This document shows positions 11,891-21,562 of a stretch of DNA of 64,000 bases, piece by piece. How positions within the stretch are numbered: the stretch's first letter is position 1; each line of letters starts with the position of its first letter. The notes beneath the pieces are model-generated. The model searched no databases. It saw nothing but the letters and a program-made list of their open reading frames with translations, and was not told the DNA's origin. Position numbers and translations under genes: made by a program. The stretch is from Angiostrongylus vasorum (lineage: Eukaryota; Nematoda; Chromadorea; Rhabditida; Metastrongylidae), in the NCBI GenBank assembly GCA_018806985.1, contig JADANN010000057.1:357644-421643 (forward strand), read 5' to 3'.

Positions 11891-13885
11891 TGCAGTTATG
11901 AAATGAACGCTCTCACTGTGATATAAGAATATGTTGAGAAGAAATCGAAAATGGCTAGGTGTGCTCTCAAAGGCGATGACATTTTCGAAATACGTTGGAG
12001 GAAGGGCCAACCGTTTTCAACCAAAGGTGGTGTAGAGTACATCTTGGACGTCTATCTCTATACTGTTATATTCGTCATTGAAATTAGGGAAATCCGCTGT
12101 GATTTACTTGTATAAATTAGCTATTTTCTAAAACGCTTCTCGAGAATAGAATGAAGCTAGTGCTATCTCAAAATAAATAGCACACATTATGTTATAAAGT
12201 TCATGGCGTTGATCAATATCAGTGAGATGAGTCGGCATAATTCGTGGTCCATTTAGAAATTAGCCGTGACGATAAGTGTTGACTTGCTCTGTACAACGAA
12301 CTTACGTGGCCAAAGTGAAAGTTAGTGTCGCACACTTCAATGACAAGCCCAAAGTGAAAAACTCGAAGGATAGAAGGCTTGATTTCTCGCCGAAGTGAGG
12401 CCAAACAACTAATAGTATGATGACAATTAGCATCCTATTTCAGTAATCCCCAATCTTCTATTATATTATACACGGAAGCTCAGGTGTCAGCAATGGCGAT
12501 AGCTCCAATCGAATTTAACAGTTTGTTCAGAAGTATTTTTCGTCAATACTTTGTTGTTAAGGTATTGTAGATGTTTCCTCCTGATACATAACCCCTGATT
12601 GAAGCGTGCGAAATTTCTCTGCCAATTATTGCTGATGTCGCGCAATTTCGTGTTCCTCTGGGTTTCACGAGAGATTGATACCCTAGTATTATAAGGTGGC
12701 CTGCTTAATTGAGGGATTACAATAGATCTGCTCCGCTAACCATAAAAGATGTTGTGTTCTCGGCTGATAACTGCTGACTTCTGTAACCATACCCACGCCG
12801 ATTTAATGTCAACATAATGAATCACATATGTGTGTGAAAAAACATAATTACCTCGTTCTAAAAAGTAATACAGCATACAAGATTTTTGTGTTTCGGCGTA
12901 GTCTTATTAAGGAACACGACGAGAAAGCTGCCATTCATCCATTATTCACCACTATGCGCCTCTCTTCAAATTAGCATCCGAATCCTGGATAGATATCTCT
13001 GAATATGGGCATAACTAAAACCCCCTAGGGCGGGACTACGTCCTAAGTTACGTATCCATTCTCACCCACCTATGTCATGCCAATTTTCTTCATTCTCACT
13101 TTCAGTTGGTGCATCCTCCAATCAAGACCGTTTGATTTTACCAATAAATTACTAAAAAAGTTGCGTGAAGAAGTTATAGTGAGGGTTAGCCTCTTTATAT
13201 ACACAACATTTCGGGAAGCAAGTTGTACTCTTTATGATTTGACTATCGACTTGGTAACTGGAAACGTGAATTCTTCGAAAGAAAATTGTATTATTGACAA
13301 TTTGGACATCGTGGCTGACTCGCAGATATTGAAACGTGGCCGATTTCAAGTAGATTTATGAGATACTGTAATACATCTACAGAATCGATTGAATAACAGG
13401 TTGCTGTTTGAAGTGTTATGTTGAAAACGTGAACGGCACTGAACTCCACTGAAAGGAACCAAACTGCTTGCCAATGTAGGCAGCCTCTGTTTACGTTTCA
13501 TTTCTAACTTCCCACTTGACACAGAAACTGTGCATTTGTGGGCAATTTCGGGCAATTATCTGGGCTGCCGCTAATTAAATGGAGGCCCAGGGAGATAGCA
13601 CGACGATTTCGAGGGGCCTCAATTAAAATTAATGATTATTATACGGAGAAAGCGTGAAAGAGGAGTCGAGAACGAGCGATGAGCAGGCTTTTTCTTCAGC
13701 GATTCGTATAACATCTTGCACGTTGAAATCCTACTAAACGATGGCGTTATCATTATCAAGTTGGACCACAGTATTCAGTGGATCTGATTTTAGTCTATTC
13801 AATAAAATTATAATGCTGTGTTACACATATTGCATACAAACAGGAAGTGAAAAATAATTTTGTTTGTATTCGTCTTTTATTTTAG
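11891..13885. other. Upstream region of the mbr-1-like gene; 5' exons not located
   Basis: The first recognisable exon of the mbr-1-like gene starts at 13886 with an incomplete codon (phase 1), so at least one exon with the start codon lies further upstream, possibly here. I could not identify it. No other feature is recognised. Confidence 0.4.
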
Positions 13886-13972
13886 GTATCGAAAACATCA
13901 TCAGCCACTTGGTGGGGAAAGCCACTTGGGAAGCAATCTGTCCCGCATCTTCGTTGTGCCTTAACGAACAAG
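13886..13972 (+). CDS. mbr-1: mbr-1-like exon a (N-terminal conserved block)
   Basis: Acceptor TTTATTTTAG before 13886 and donor G|GTTTGT after 13972. It needs one base from an upstream exon, and the last base carries into the next exon. It encodes 28 full codons containing KATWEAICP and SLCLNEQ, with two Cys six residues apart that may pair with the CLLC of exon b to bind metal (inference). Conserved N-terminal blocks of this kind occur in E93/LCOR-family proteins. Confidence 0.75.
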
Positions 13973-16900
13973 GTTTGTAATGAAAACAACAAGACTTGTT
14001 TAACTAGTATAAGTCAACAACTAAAATGTTCTTACCAGGATTATACGCAATAAAAAATAAAAGATAGTGAGACAATGAGAGTCATCTGATCGTCGACATC
14101 CAAGTTGCTTTCATCACTTTTTGAAGTTTCCGAAAAATCTGACAAGATTCTGAAACCAATGAATCTTATCCACTTTATAGCTCTTAAAGACAGTCAGACT
14201 TAATGGTTAACATGAAGTGGTTGGTTCTAATAGTGGAGCTAGCTGACCGTTCTAGTCGTTTGACCTAAGAAATTTGCGAAAATTACAGTAATCGTCGCAA
14301 ATTAGTTGAGTTGTCACAGGTAGGATCAGTTGCCTTTTGGCACATTTTTTTAACGAACAATCGCACAGTGCCAATATCTCTGTTAAGTTTGTTTCGTTTT
14401 TTTTAAAATACATCTTACGGGGAGACATCATGTTTTATCACTGAAACTGGCACCTCTCTCCTCGATTTCTCGTTTATCCTTTTAGTGGCTTATTGTAAAT
14501 GTTTGCCAACAAATTTTAGCAATTTGTAGTCCTAATATTTTAGCAGAAAGTGGGAGCAACCTGGAAACACATTTAGTACTTTTTTAGTTTTGTCTTATGA
14601 AAAATTTTGAGATCTTTATCGAGAACTTTAACTGATCTCAAATAGCACATTCTATTACTTACGCGAATATGTCAAATCATAATACCGTTGTTTTCGTCAG
14701 TTATAAATGACTCATGGTTTTTTTGTATTTCTTTAAGTACCTGCATTTCTTCCAGAGTCTGATCCAGTTGATTTTGTGCCTAACGAGTTGTGCCTACTGT
14801 GCGATCATCAAAGAGAGCCCCTCATTGCTGATATAATCGCTAATAATGTAAGAATCTCTTCGAAAATTATGAATTCTTATGTAATTAGTTTTACCTGCGG
14901 ACACAATTTTGTACTAAGACAAAATCTTGCCCTGGTCAACAAGTTATTATTTTTTGAATTGTCCGCTCAACATGAACTTGTTTGGTGACTTCACATTGTT
15001 TTAGTCGGTTTTCCACGCTAGGCGAAGTTTTAAGCATCCTTTGGTGTTACTTAGTTGGCGCATGGCAACTGAAAAGTGTGTTGTCACCGCTAACCGATGA
15101 ACAAATTTTTTTTAAGCGACAGAACTTATCTGTCTCATTAGGATGTTTTGGCCGGTAACAATCAGTCGCTCTGTGATAATGATATAATAATATCATGAGG
15201 GAATCTTAGGGTGGTTCATATCCACTTTTAGTCCTCAATGAGTGACTCCGCATCTGGTGTGTGCTCATCGGATTCACCACCGACATCACCTCATGCAACA
15301 CAGGCTGTTACGTCAACCTCCACCTCAACCGATGCAAATGTGCTCAACATGACGAATTTCTACGAAAGAACCCGTGAAGCGATAATGCGAATACAAGCAG
15401 CTCAGCAATGTTAGTTCGTCGTTTTTTGGAAAACATAGTGAATTCTGTAGTCTAGGTGTGCAAATAAAATCCTTCAGCGGGGTTTGTGCGTATAACTCTA
15501 ATATGTCGCATATTTGTTTCATAGAAATAAATAATATGTTCTACACCCAATTGAAGTGGATAGATATGATGAGTAAAGCGCATTATAATTGATCTATTTG
15601 TTGAAGCCCTTTGGTTAAGCAGATTCCTTCTATAAATGCAGCACAAATCCATACTTGTATTTCGGAGCAGATCAATAAATTTTAGATGTTCTTGCAATTT
15701 TCACTTTTAGATTCTCCTTTTAAGTATACAATACAGGAAGCTCTTATTTATCACATATTTTACATGCCTTATTGATGTATTCAGTCAGTACTCCAGCACT
15801 ATGAGTAAGAAGGACAGTAGTGTAGCAGGTTGAGCGACAAACCAACCCCCTATTCTGTCAAAAGAAAAAAGGAAATTTAGTTCGTTATTTTAAGTGACAT
15901 GGTGAGTTATTTTTTTATATAGTGTTTGCACGGTTTCTTCAAATCAGTGGACAAAAAATCAATTTGAGAGAAACAAAACATATCAGCCCATCATTTGTCC
16001 AACCACCGTACACTTTTGTATGCTACCGTATAACGCGATGCGCCTACGATTACCTAGCGTTAAGCCCAGTCGACTGCATCGATAGAACGAAACCATTCAT
16101 AGGACTTCTATATTCATTCGCTATACGGCTCTTCTAGTATTGAGTTCTTTGGTACCAGCTTATCACTTCCTGTCTTATATCATTCACAGGATGTCGTAGA
16201 ACATTCGTAAAGTCAACCAATTCCTCACTTGTTTTTCGTGTTAATAAAGGTCATTTCTTCATTCGTTCATATTTAGGCTTGAGAGATAGTTGTGTGCTAC
16301 TGTCCTATAAAGCGATAATCCTCTTAGCGTGGAGTTCTAGTCTTTATCTCGGCTACTGCGGATGATGAAATTGGTGTCAATCTCACGATTTACCTATTTC
16401 ATCTAATATTTTCAGAAAATCCTTCTGTAAGCTTTTTCCTGAGCGTCAAGTTTCCCAATAATTGTTCCAAACGGAATAATGCCAAGTGCTGTACTGGATT
16501 TAATAATGACATTCGCCTAATCTCAACTTCCTTGTAGGTCATTTACCAAGGGCAAATAAACTGTTCTTGGAATAATTTATCCACATTTCTGCAACAGAGT
16601 GCTTATGCAACACTACCGAGGTTCCGACAATTCCCCTAAACCACATAATTGTATGTGTAGAAGTTTGAGACATCTAAACTATACCTTGTACTTGTCCTAA
16701 ATCAGAGTTTTCATCTCATAAAATCCGTTGAATACCTATTTGAAGCTGCAAACAAATTTAGAGCTGAAAACTATGTCACGGCTAGCAACACTGAGGAGTG
16801 GAATGGTGAGCCAGCTTCGCTGGGGTTCCCACGACTGTGAAGCAAATGTTATGAAAATATTCCATTTCGGACGAGGGATGCGCTGATTGCACTTCGATGT

Positions 16901-18656
16901 GGTTTTGTTGTTGTTAGACACCTTGGTGTGAATTTCAACACTCAACCACCGTGTGGCATTAAATAACGTTTTGAACGTTGCGAAGCCGGTCCACATCCCC
17001 TCTATGGGTCGCAACTAGAATAAACATGGTGAGACGTCAGATGAAGCGCCAAGATGATTCATGACGCATATTGCGTTTTAGCGCTTTTCCATGTAACGAA
17101 ACTTTTCTTCTCTATGTGCTTAGGGATATTGTCGTTTTAGCAATTTGTACCATCTAGTTGATGAGTTTTTCAGTCGAAATGATGTCTCAGATGCACATGC
17201 TTGGCTTGATTGGTATGACTCAAAACTTATCGCCTGATATACATCGGGTCCTGCTCGAGAATCGTGAGTTCGAATTGCATCAACCGTACTTGAATAACCT
17301 TTTCGCTCGCAAGATATGACATTATTTTGTTCCGATCTCCATTGTCTTCTGAAATAAAGAAGACATGTATGCTTAAGAAAAACGCTCAATTTTGTCATAA
17401 ATTAATGTGATTTCTTTCTTTGACGTGCACACATATAGTGACCACAGTTCCTTCGTGAAAACTTGTGAAAATGGAGAACTGGGTAAATGTGAACTACTTA
17501 AAAGACTATAGCAATTACAATACCTATGTTGATCGAAAAATCTTCATGTTCATTACTCACTAGAAAGCATTTTTTTAAAGAAGATCTATCTATGCGTCTA
17601 ATCACTTTTTTTGTAGAATTGGCGGTGGCGAATCCGTTTTTTGGAGGGTCCTTCTGGAACGTCCAAGCTCCGCCACCTTACCCTTTGCCCCATTTTCGAG
17701 CACCGCCTAAGCCCGATAGCGAGATTTCAAATGAAGCTCGTTCTCGTGATGAGCAACCACTCGATTTGAGCAGAAAATCGGGATTGGAAGCGATTATCGG
17801 TATTGAAAGCGCAACGTATAGTCAGAAGCAACGAAAACAAAGTCAACACCATCAGCCATCACTACACCCTATTGAAAAAGAGGCAACTGGACAAGAAGGA
17901 ATAATGAGGAACGGGTACGGTGTGAAACGCAACTACAGCCAAATTGACTTAACGGCAGCTGTTAATGATATACGGTGCGGACGACTGGGTACCCGGCGAG
18001 CTTCTGTGGTCTACGGCATTCCTCGTTCAACACTCAGGAACAAAATTTATAAGCTGGAAGCTGCCGAGGAGCAAGCTGGTCAGGCACCGGTCAGCAAGAG
18101 GAGGCGACCTGGAGGTCAAAGCAGTGCCGAAAAGAAGTTAGCAGAACAAGTGGAACGGCAGAAAAAAACATCAACACCGATCACTGATTATTCGTCAATA
18201 TCGCCAAGCAGTGAGGGGACTGAAGAAGAGAAAGCGGACTGTGCAGAAACTCGCTTGGATAGCGACTGGACAACGAACTTGTGGCAGAGTCTATTCAGTC
18301 AAAACACCGCAAGTATTGCGACTGATATTATGAAGTCGGAGTCGAAGGACGAGAGTAAGAAGGAAGACCTGTCTGAATGGAAGAAAAGTCGACCCAAACG
18401 GGGACAGTACAGAAAATACGATAAAAACGCACTCGACGAGGCTGTTCGGAGCGTTCGTCGTGGCGAAATGAGTGTTCACAGAGCTGGCAGTTATTACGGC
18501 GTACCGCACTCCACCCTTGAATATAAGGTGAAAGAAAGAAACTTATTGCGCAAGAAGAAAGACTCGCCTATGGTGAAGGAGATTTCCTTGATGCAGGAAC
18601 CAATAACATCTTTGGATATCTCAGAAGAGTCCGCAAGTCCAGTGATCACAGTATAG
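13886..18656 (+). CDS. mbr-1: mbr-1/Mblk-1/E93-like Pipsqueak-domain transcription factor (5' end not found)
   Basis: Four supported exons: 13886-13972, 14738-14847, 15232-15409 and 17617-18656. The first three are joined by GT/AG introns in matching phase. The encoded protein has a Cys-containing N-terminal block (ATWEAICP, SLCL, ELCLLCDH), a Ser/Thr-rich segment ending YERTREAIMRIQAAQQ, then LAVANPFFGGSFWN, a PLDLS motif and two Pipsqueak-type helix-turn-helix domains. This layout matches the insect Mblk-1/E93, vertebrate LCOR and nematode MBR-1 family. In C. elegans, MBR-1 is a nuclear factor needed for pruning of excess neurites of the AIM interneurons. Here the upstream start exon is missing, and joining 15409 to 17617 directly creates TAA, so a small exon is probably unplaced. 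I am sure of the family and less sure of one-to-one orthology. Confidence 0.85.
14738..14847 (+). CDS. mbr-1: mbr-1-like exon b (ELCLLC block)
   Basis: Acceptor CTTTAAG before 14738; a second acceptor, TTCTTCCAG, lies exactly 18 bases downstream (exon start 14756) and keeps the same frame. Using the second would drop VPAFLP and give E at the junction. The donor is AAT|GTAAGA. The exon encodes DPVDFVPNELCLLCDHQREP and a short tail. Both acceptors are plausible, so alternative splicing is possible; the downstream one is closer to the nematode TTTTCAG consensus. Confidence 0.75.
15232..15409 (+). CDS. mbr-1: mbr-1-like exon c (Ser/Thr-rich linker and helical block)
   Basis: Acceptor CCACTTTTAG; donor AAT|GTTAGT. 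It is in phase 0 with exon b. It encodes SSMSDSASGVCSSDSPPTSP, a Thr/Ser run, and then a helical block, FYERTREAIMRIQAAQQ, likely to continue into the LAVANPFFGG block of exon d. It ends with a single T of a split codon. Confidence 0.75.
15410..17616 (+). other. Large intron of the mbr-1-like gene
   Basis: Contains no recognised coding exon, though a small exon is expected because direct joining of its flanks yields a stop codon. A 92-codon minus frame (16736-17014) and a tRNA-like stretch (17190-17290) lie inside it. Confidence 0.5.
17190..17290 (+). repeat. tRNA-like sequence (SINE head or pseudo-tRNA)
   Basis: TGGCTTGATTGGTATGAC resembles an A box, and GAGTTCGAATTGC resembles a B box, at a tRNA-like separation of about 50 bases. 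I could not draw a complete acceptor stem, so it is not called a functional tRNA. It may be the head of another SINE family. Confidence 0.3.
17617..18656 (+). CDS. mbr-1: mbr-1-like last exon: PLDLS motif and two Pipsqueak HTH domains
   Basis: Acceptor TTTTTTTGTAG at 17616, stop TAG at 18654-18656, 345 full codons. In order: LAVANPFFGG block; PLDLS at 17757-17771, the canonical CtBP co-repressor-binding motif; Pipsqueak HTH 1 at about 17925-18065 (YSQIDLTAAVNDIRCG...YGIPRSTLRNKI); a basic KRRRP stretch just after it, a possible nuclear signal; an acidic Ser-rich linker; Pipsqueak HTH 2 at about 18396-18548 (YDKNALDEAVRSVRRG...YGVPHSTLEYKV). The open frame extends upstream to 17526, but that part overlaps the acceptor and looks intronic. 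The two-HTH arrangement fits Mblk-1/E93 (RHF1, RHF2). Confidence 0.9.
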
Positions 18657-19470
18657 TTTGTTTAAAAAAAGACTTTTCCTTGTGTCATAGGAGTTTTATG
18701 GCGTCAACTTCTCACCACGTTTCTGGGATATTTTTTTATTTGAATTGCTGTGTAAGTTGTGTTTTTATCACTTTTATTTCTGTATTGTATTTGTTCATGA
18801 AACTGTATGGTCAGTATGTGTATTTAGTTTGGTGAATGTGTCTTTAAGGAGAATTCCGCTTTTTCTTGATTGAATCCTATAGCGTATTTAGAGCGTCCTT
18901 GAATTTGAATACAGCGATTGAAGTAACTATTTAAGGAGAAGGAACTCCCATCGTGTTTGGAACTTTACTCGAGTTTTTTAACGACATTTTTCTTCTTTTT
19001 TTGTATTACTATTTCAAATGTGGCAAAAAAAAATATGACAGAAATAACAGGACACAACTACAGCACGATAAGCAAACTGGAGAGTGGACAACATTGTCCG
19101 AAAAGCGCATGGCTTTAGCTTAAAATTTCTTAATTTTAGCTCTGAGAACTCTCTCAAGACGTCGTATAAATTGCTTTTAATTTTTAAAATTAATTAGGAA
19201 CGAAGCCACATGGGTTCCGTAGTAGACATAAAAGTTCGGTAAGGAAGCATTTACTAAACTATTCATAGTAAGCGCATCAAAAAAATTTTTTGTCAACAGT
19301 CATCTTTTCGATATTGTCGCTAAGAATTGCTTTAAGAGCTTTACTAAGCGTTCATCTATAACCAAGAACTTAAAATTCTATGCCAAAGATTGCTTAGGTA
19401 ACTTCAGAAAATGTAATAGAGAAAAATTTTTAACCATATCTCTCGATGCTTTCTTAACATACTGTCCGAT
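18657..19470 (+). other. 3' flank of the mbr-1-like gene
   Basis: AT-rich sequence after the TAG stop, presumably 3' UTR at first. I saw no exact AATAAA in the expected position, so the cleavage site is not assigned. Nothing else recognised. Confidence 0.4.
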
Positions 19471-19478
19471 GCACTCCT

Positions 19479-19765
19479 GCTAAAAAGCACGTGCGTAGCG
19501 CATTACTTGAAGATGTAAAACACACAGAGCCACTAGCTGGTTCAATCCACCGACCCGAGTATACCATATCCTCTTCATTCGTCAATTTTGCATCATACCT
19601 GTTTGTGAACACAAAACATTGGCAAGCCACTGCAATGCCCTGTGTAAGCCAGTAATCCATTCAATCACCTCTAACGACGCTTGGTGAAAGTTAATACATG
19701 ACGGATGCTTTAGCGATTGATCGACCCCAAACGCTTTCTCTTTTTATCTTTATTCTTAGTAACAT
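19479..19765 (+). mobile_element. tRNA-derived SINE (family 1), diverged, with intact B box
   Basis: The head has GTGCGTAGCGCATTAC (A-box region), then TGGTTCAATCCACC, a near-perfect pol III B box. The 3' part, CCATTCAATCACCTC through GATTGATCGACC and a CTTTTTATC tail, lines up with the other family-1 copies. The body is otherwise strongly diverged, so this is an old copy that kept a tRNA-like B box better than its relatives. Confidence 0.6.
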
Positions 19766-20129
19766 TCGCAAAGTTTTAAGATTATAGTAGCAAAGATTTC
19801 TGCCGATTAAAAAGTGGAAAAACAATCACTTCTCAGTGTCCAAACCACTCTATGGTTTTCCATGGTCTTTTTTATATTCTATGAACAAGGCGAGATTGAA
19901 CCCGTGAAGAAATTTAAACAAAATTCGCAGTGAATTCTTTGATAACATGACCGCAATTCACAGTCGATCAACGAAAGACGGCCGCCATAGTGTGATGTCG
20001 ACTTTTCACCGTTAGTCGGCTAGGAATTTAGCGAAACGCTCTTCGATTTCTTTCAAAGACTTCTTCTGATTCTAGAGATTCATCACTTTCATTGAGCTGA
20101 CGAAATCTTTTGATAAAATGGAATTCAAT
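19766..20129. other. No recognised feature
   Basis: Nothing identified beyond short frames. Confidence 0.4.
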
Positions 20130-20595
20130 GGACTCATTAACCGTTTAAAACAACTGCTCGATAGTTTTCGATATTCTTGCTGAGCAAACACTTTATTCTT
20201 TATTCCGTTAAAGCTGGCGTTCGGCAGCACCGCCTTCCTCTGAGCCCGGAAGGGTATATTGATAGGCAATTTACTATGCCAAACGCTCCAACAACACACA
20301 GAGAAAGATGAAAATCTAAATCGCAATCAAACGATCAACAGCTTCTTGAAAAACTCACCGCATGCCTTCCACTGAGGAAGAACAGCTGATCAGAGTCGCA
20401 TATGGTCGATTAAGACACCACTCCACATCAAAAAGCCGATACGAAGGTACGGGACGAGATCACGTGTGATCTCCTGGCATTCCCTCCCCTGCTATTCATT
20501 CTAGGGTTCCTGGTATTTATCCAAAAAAGCCTCTAGAAGTCTGCGCGTTTGATCAATATCGAGGTTAATAGAAAGTCGGTCATGGGAGTTACAAT
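20130..20595 (-). mobile_element. Penelope-like element (PLE) 3' fragment with pLTR part
   Basis: On the minus strand, a segment near 20500-20560 reads LFWINTRNP-like, matching the C-terminal LEAFWINSRKP of the PLE at 53790-54520. Downstream of it (lower coordinates) lies a hammerhead-like relic at 20213-20243 and the TTCTTTATTCCG segment shared with 53905-53925. The end block, ACCGACTTTCTATTAACCTCG, is found here in reverse at 20552-20585. The copy is short and mutated. Confidence 0.6.
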
Positions 20596-21236
20596 TGCTC
20601 ACTATTCAGCAGGCAGGTGCTAACTACAAAAGACGTGAAAAAAGTGGGAAAAGGTTCGAATGGTTTTTCATTTGCCTGCTCCTTCGTGATCCGTTTCATG
20701 ATCAATCAAACAGATGTGGCCATAGAAAGACAAGGTTTCATTATTTTATTAGAAAAAATCAATACTGGACAAGGAATTGAGCGCCTAAAACCTCGACGTT
20801 GTTTCAAAAAAACTCGACCTTGTCACAAAATTGGAAACAACGCTTTCGGAAGCAGCTAACACTTTAGCGCTAGCGCATAACTTCCAAGAAGCAGTGTTGC
20901 ATTGCGTGCGTTGGCTTGGGTAAAGTAAACGCAGTGCATTACAACCAATGCATTTATTTCTCAGTTGTTTATCTAGCTAAGAAGAGTATTGTTATCGCAT
21001 TTCTTCAACTCATAGCTTGTTCAAACTAGATGTTACACCAGGTGTCGGCTAGAAAAAGTTTTTCTCACAGTCAATATTTTCCGAGAATTCTTTTCTCGAA
21101 TGACTTCATTTTGCGGCGCGAGACTGCTGCTGCTGTAGAGAGTGCACACCACAAAGAATGTTGCCTGTAAAGTGCGCACAAGAACGGTACAACGTGAACA
21201 CCAAAGTTCCGCGCATTGGGAAATCTTTTCCTTTCG
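20596..21236. other. No recognised feature
   Basis: An 80-codon plus frame (20617-20859) has no recognisable motif. A short direct echo of ACACCAGGTGTCGGCTAGAAAAAG (21035-21060) resembles 3310-3345, suggesting another low-copy repeat. Confidence 0.35.
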
Positions 21237-21562
21237 ATCCTCCCAAAGGTTTACCGCCTCATCGTGGCTAGGAGATGTTCCTGGGTATCGGACTCCGGCG
21301 TTTCCATCAGGAAGTCTAGCTAAGAGTAAACCAATACCATGATCCGCCACCATCCTGGTATCAAAGTCGCATGGTGGCAAATCTCCCTCTGATCTACAAG
21401 GGCTGCGACTGCCTGTCGCGGTGACGACCTGGGGGCAGACTTCGGCCAGGCTGTCCTCGGGATTTTAGCGAACCACAATGGCTTAACCAGCAAATCTCCG
21501 AAAAATGGTGATTATGCTGGGACGTGCACAACTAGTGATGATGGGCCGTTCAAGTAGGTGAG
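21237..21562 (+). mobile_element. (AAGTATC)-tailed retroposon, internally rearranged copy
   Basis: Shares GGTTTACCGCCTCATCGTGG, the CCATCAGGAAG-CTAGCTAAGAG block, CCTGGTATCAAAGTCGCATG and the AACCAGCAAATCTCCGAA block with 5517-5912. The 3' end is GTTCAAGTAGGTGAGTATCAAGT, a decayed tandem tail. Compared with 5517-5912 it lacks the part with the ACTGCGATGTACAGC block. Confidence 0.65.

Noticed and set aside
15922..16137. Missing mbr-1 exon starting after TTATATAG
   Set aside because: Its phase would fit the T of exon c, but the translation does not resemble the family and no donor with the needed phase is visible.
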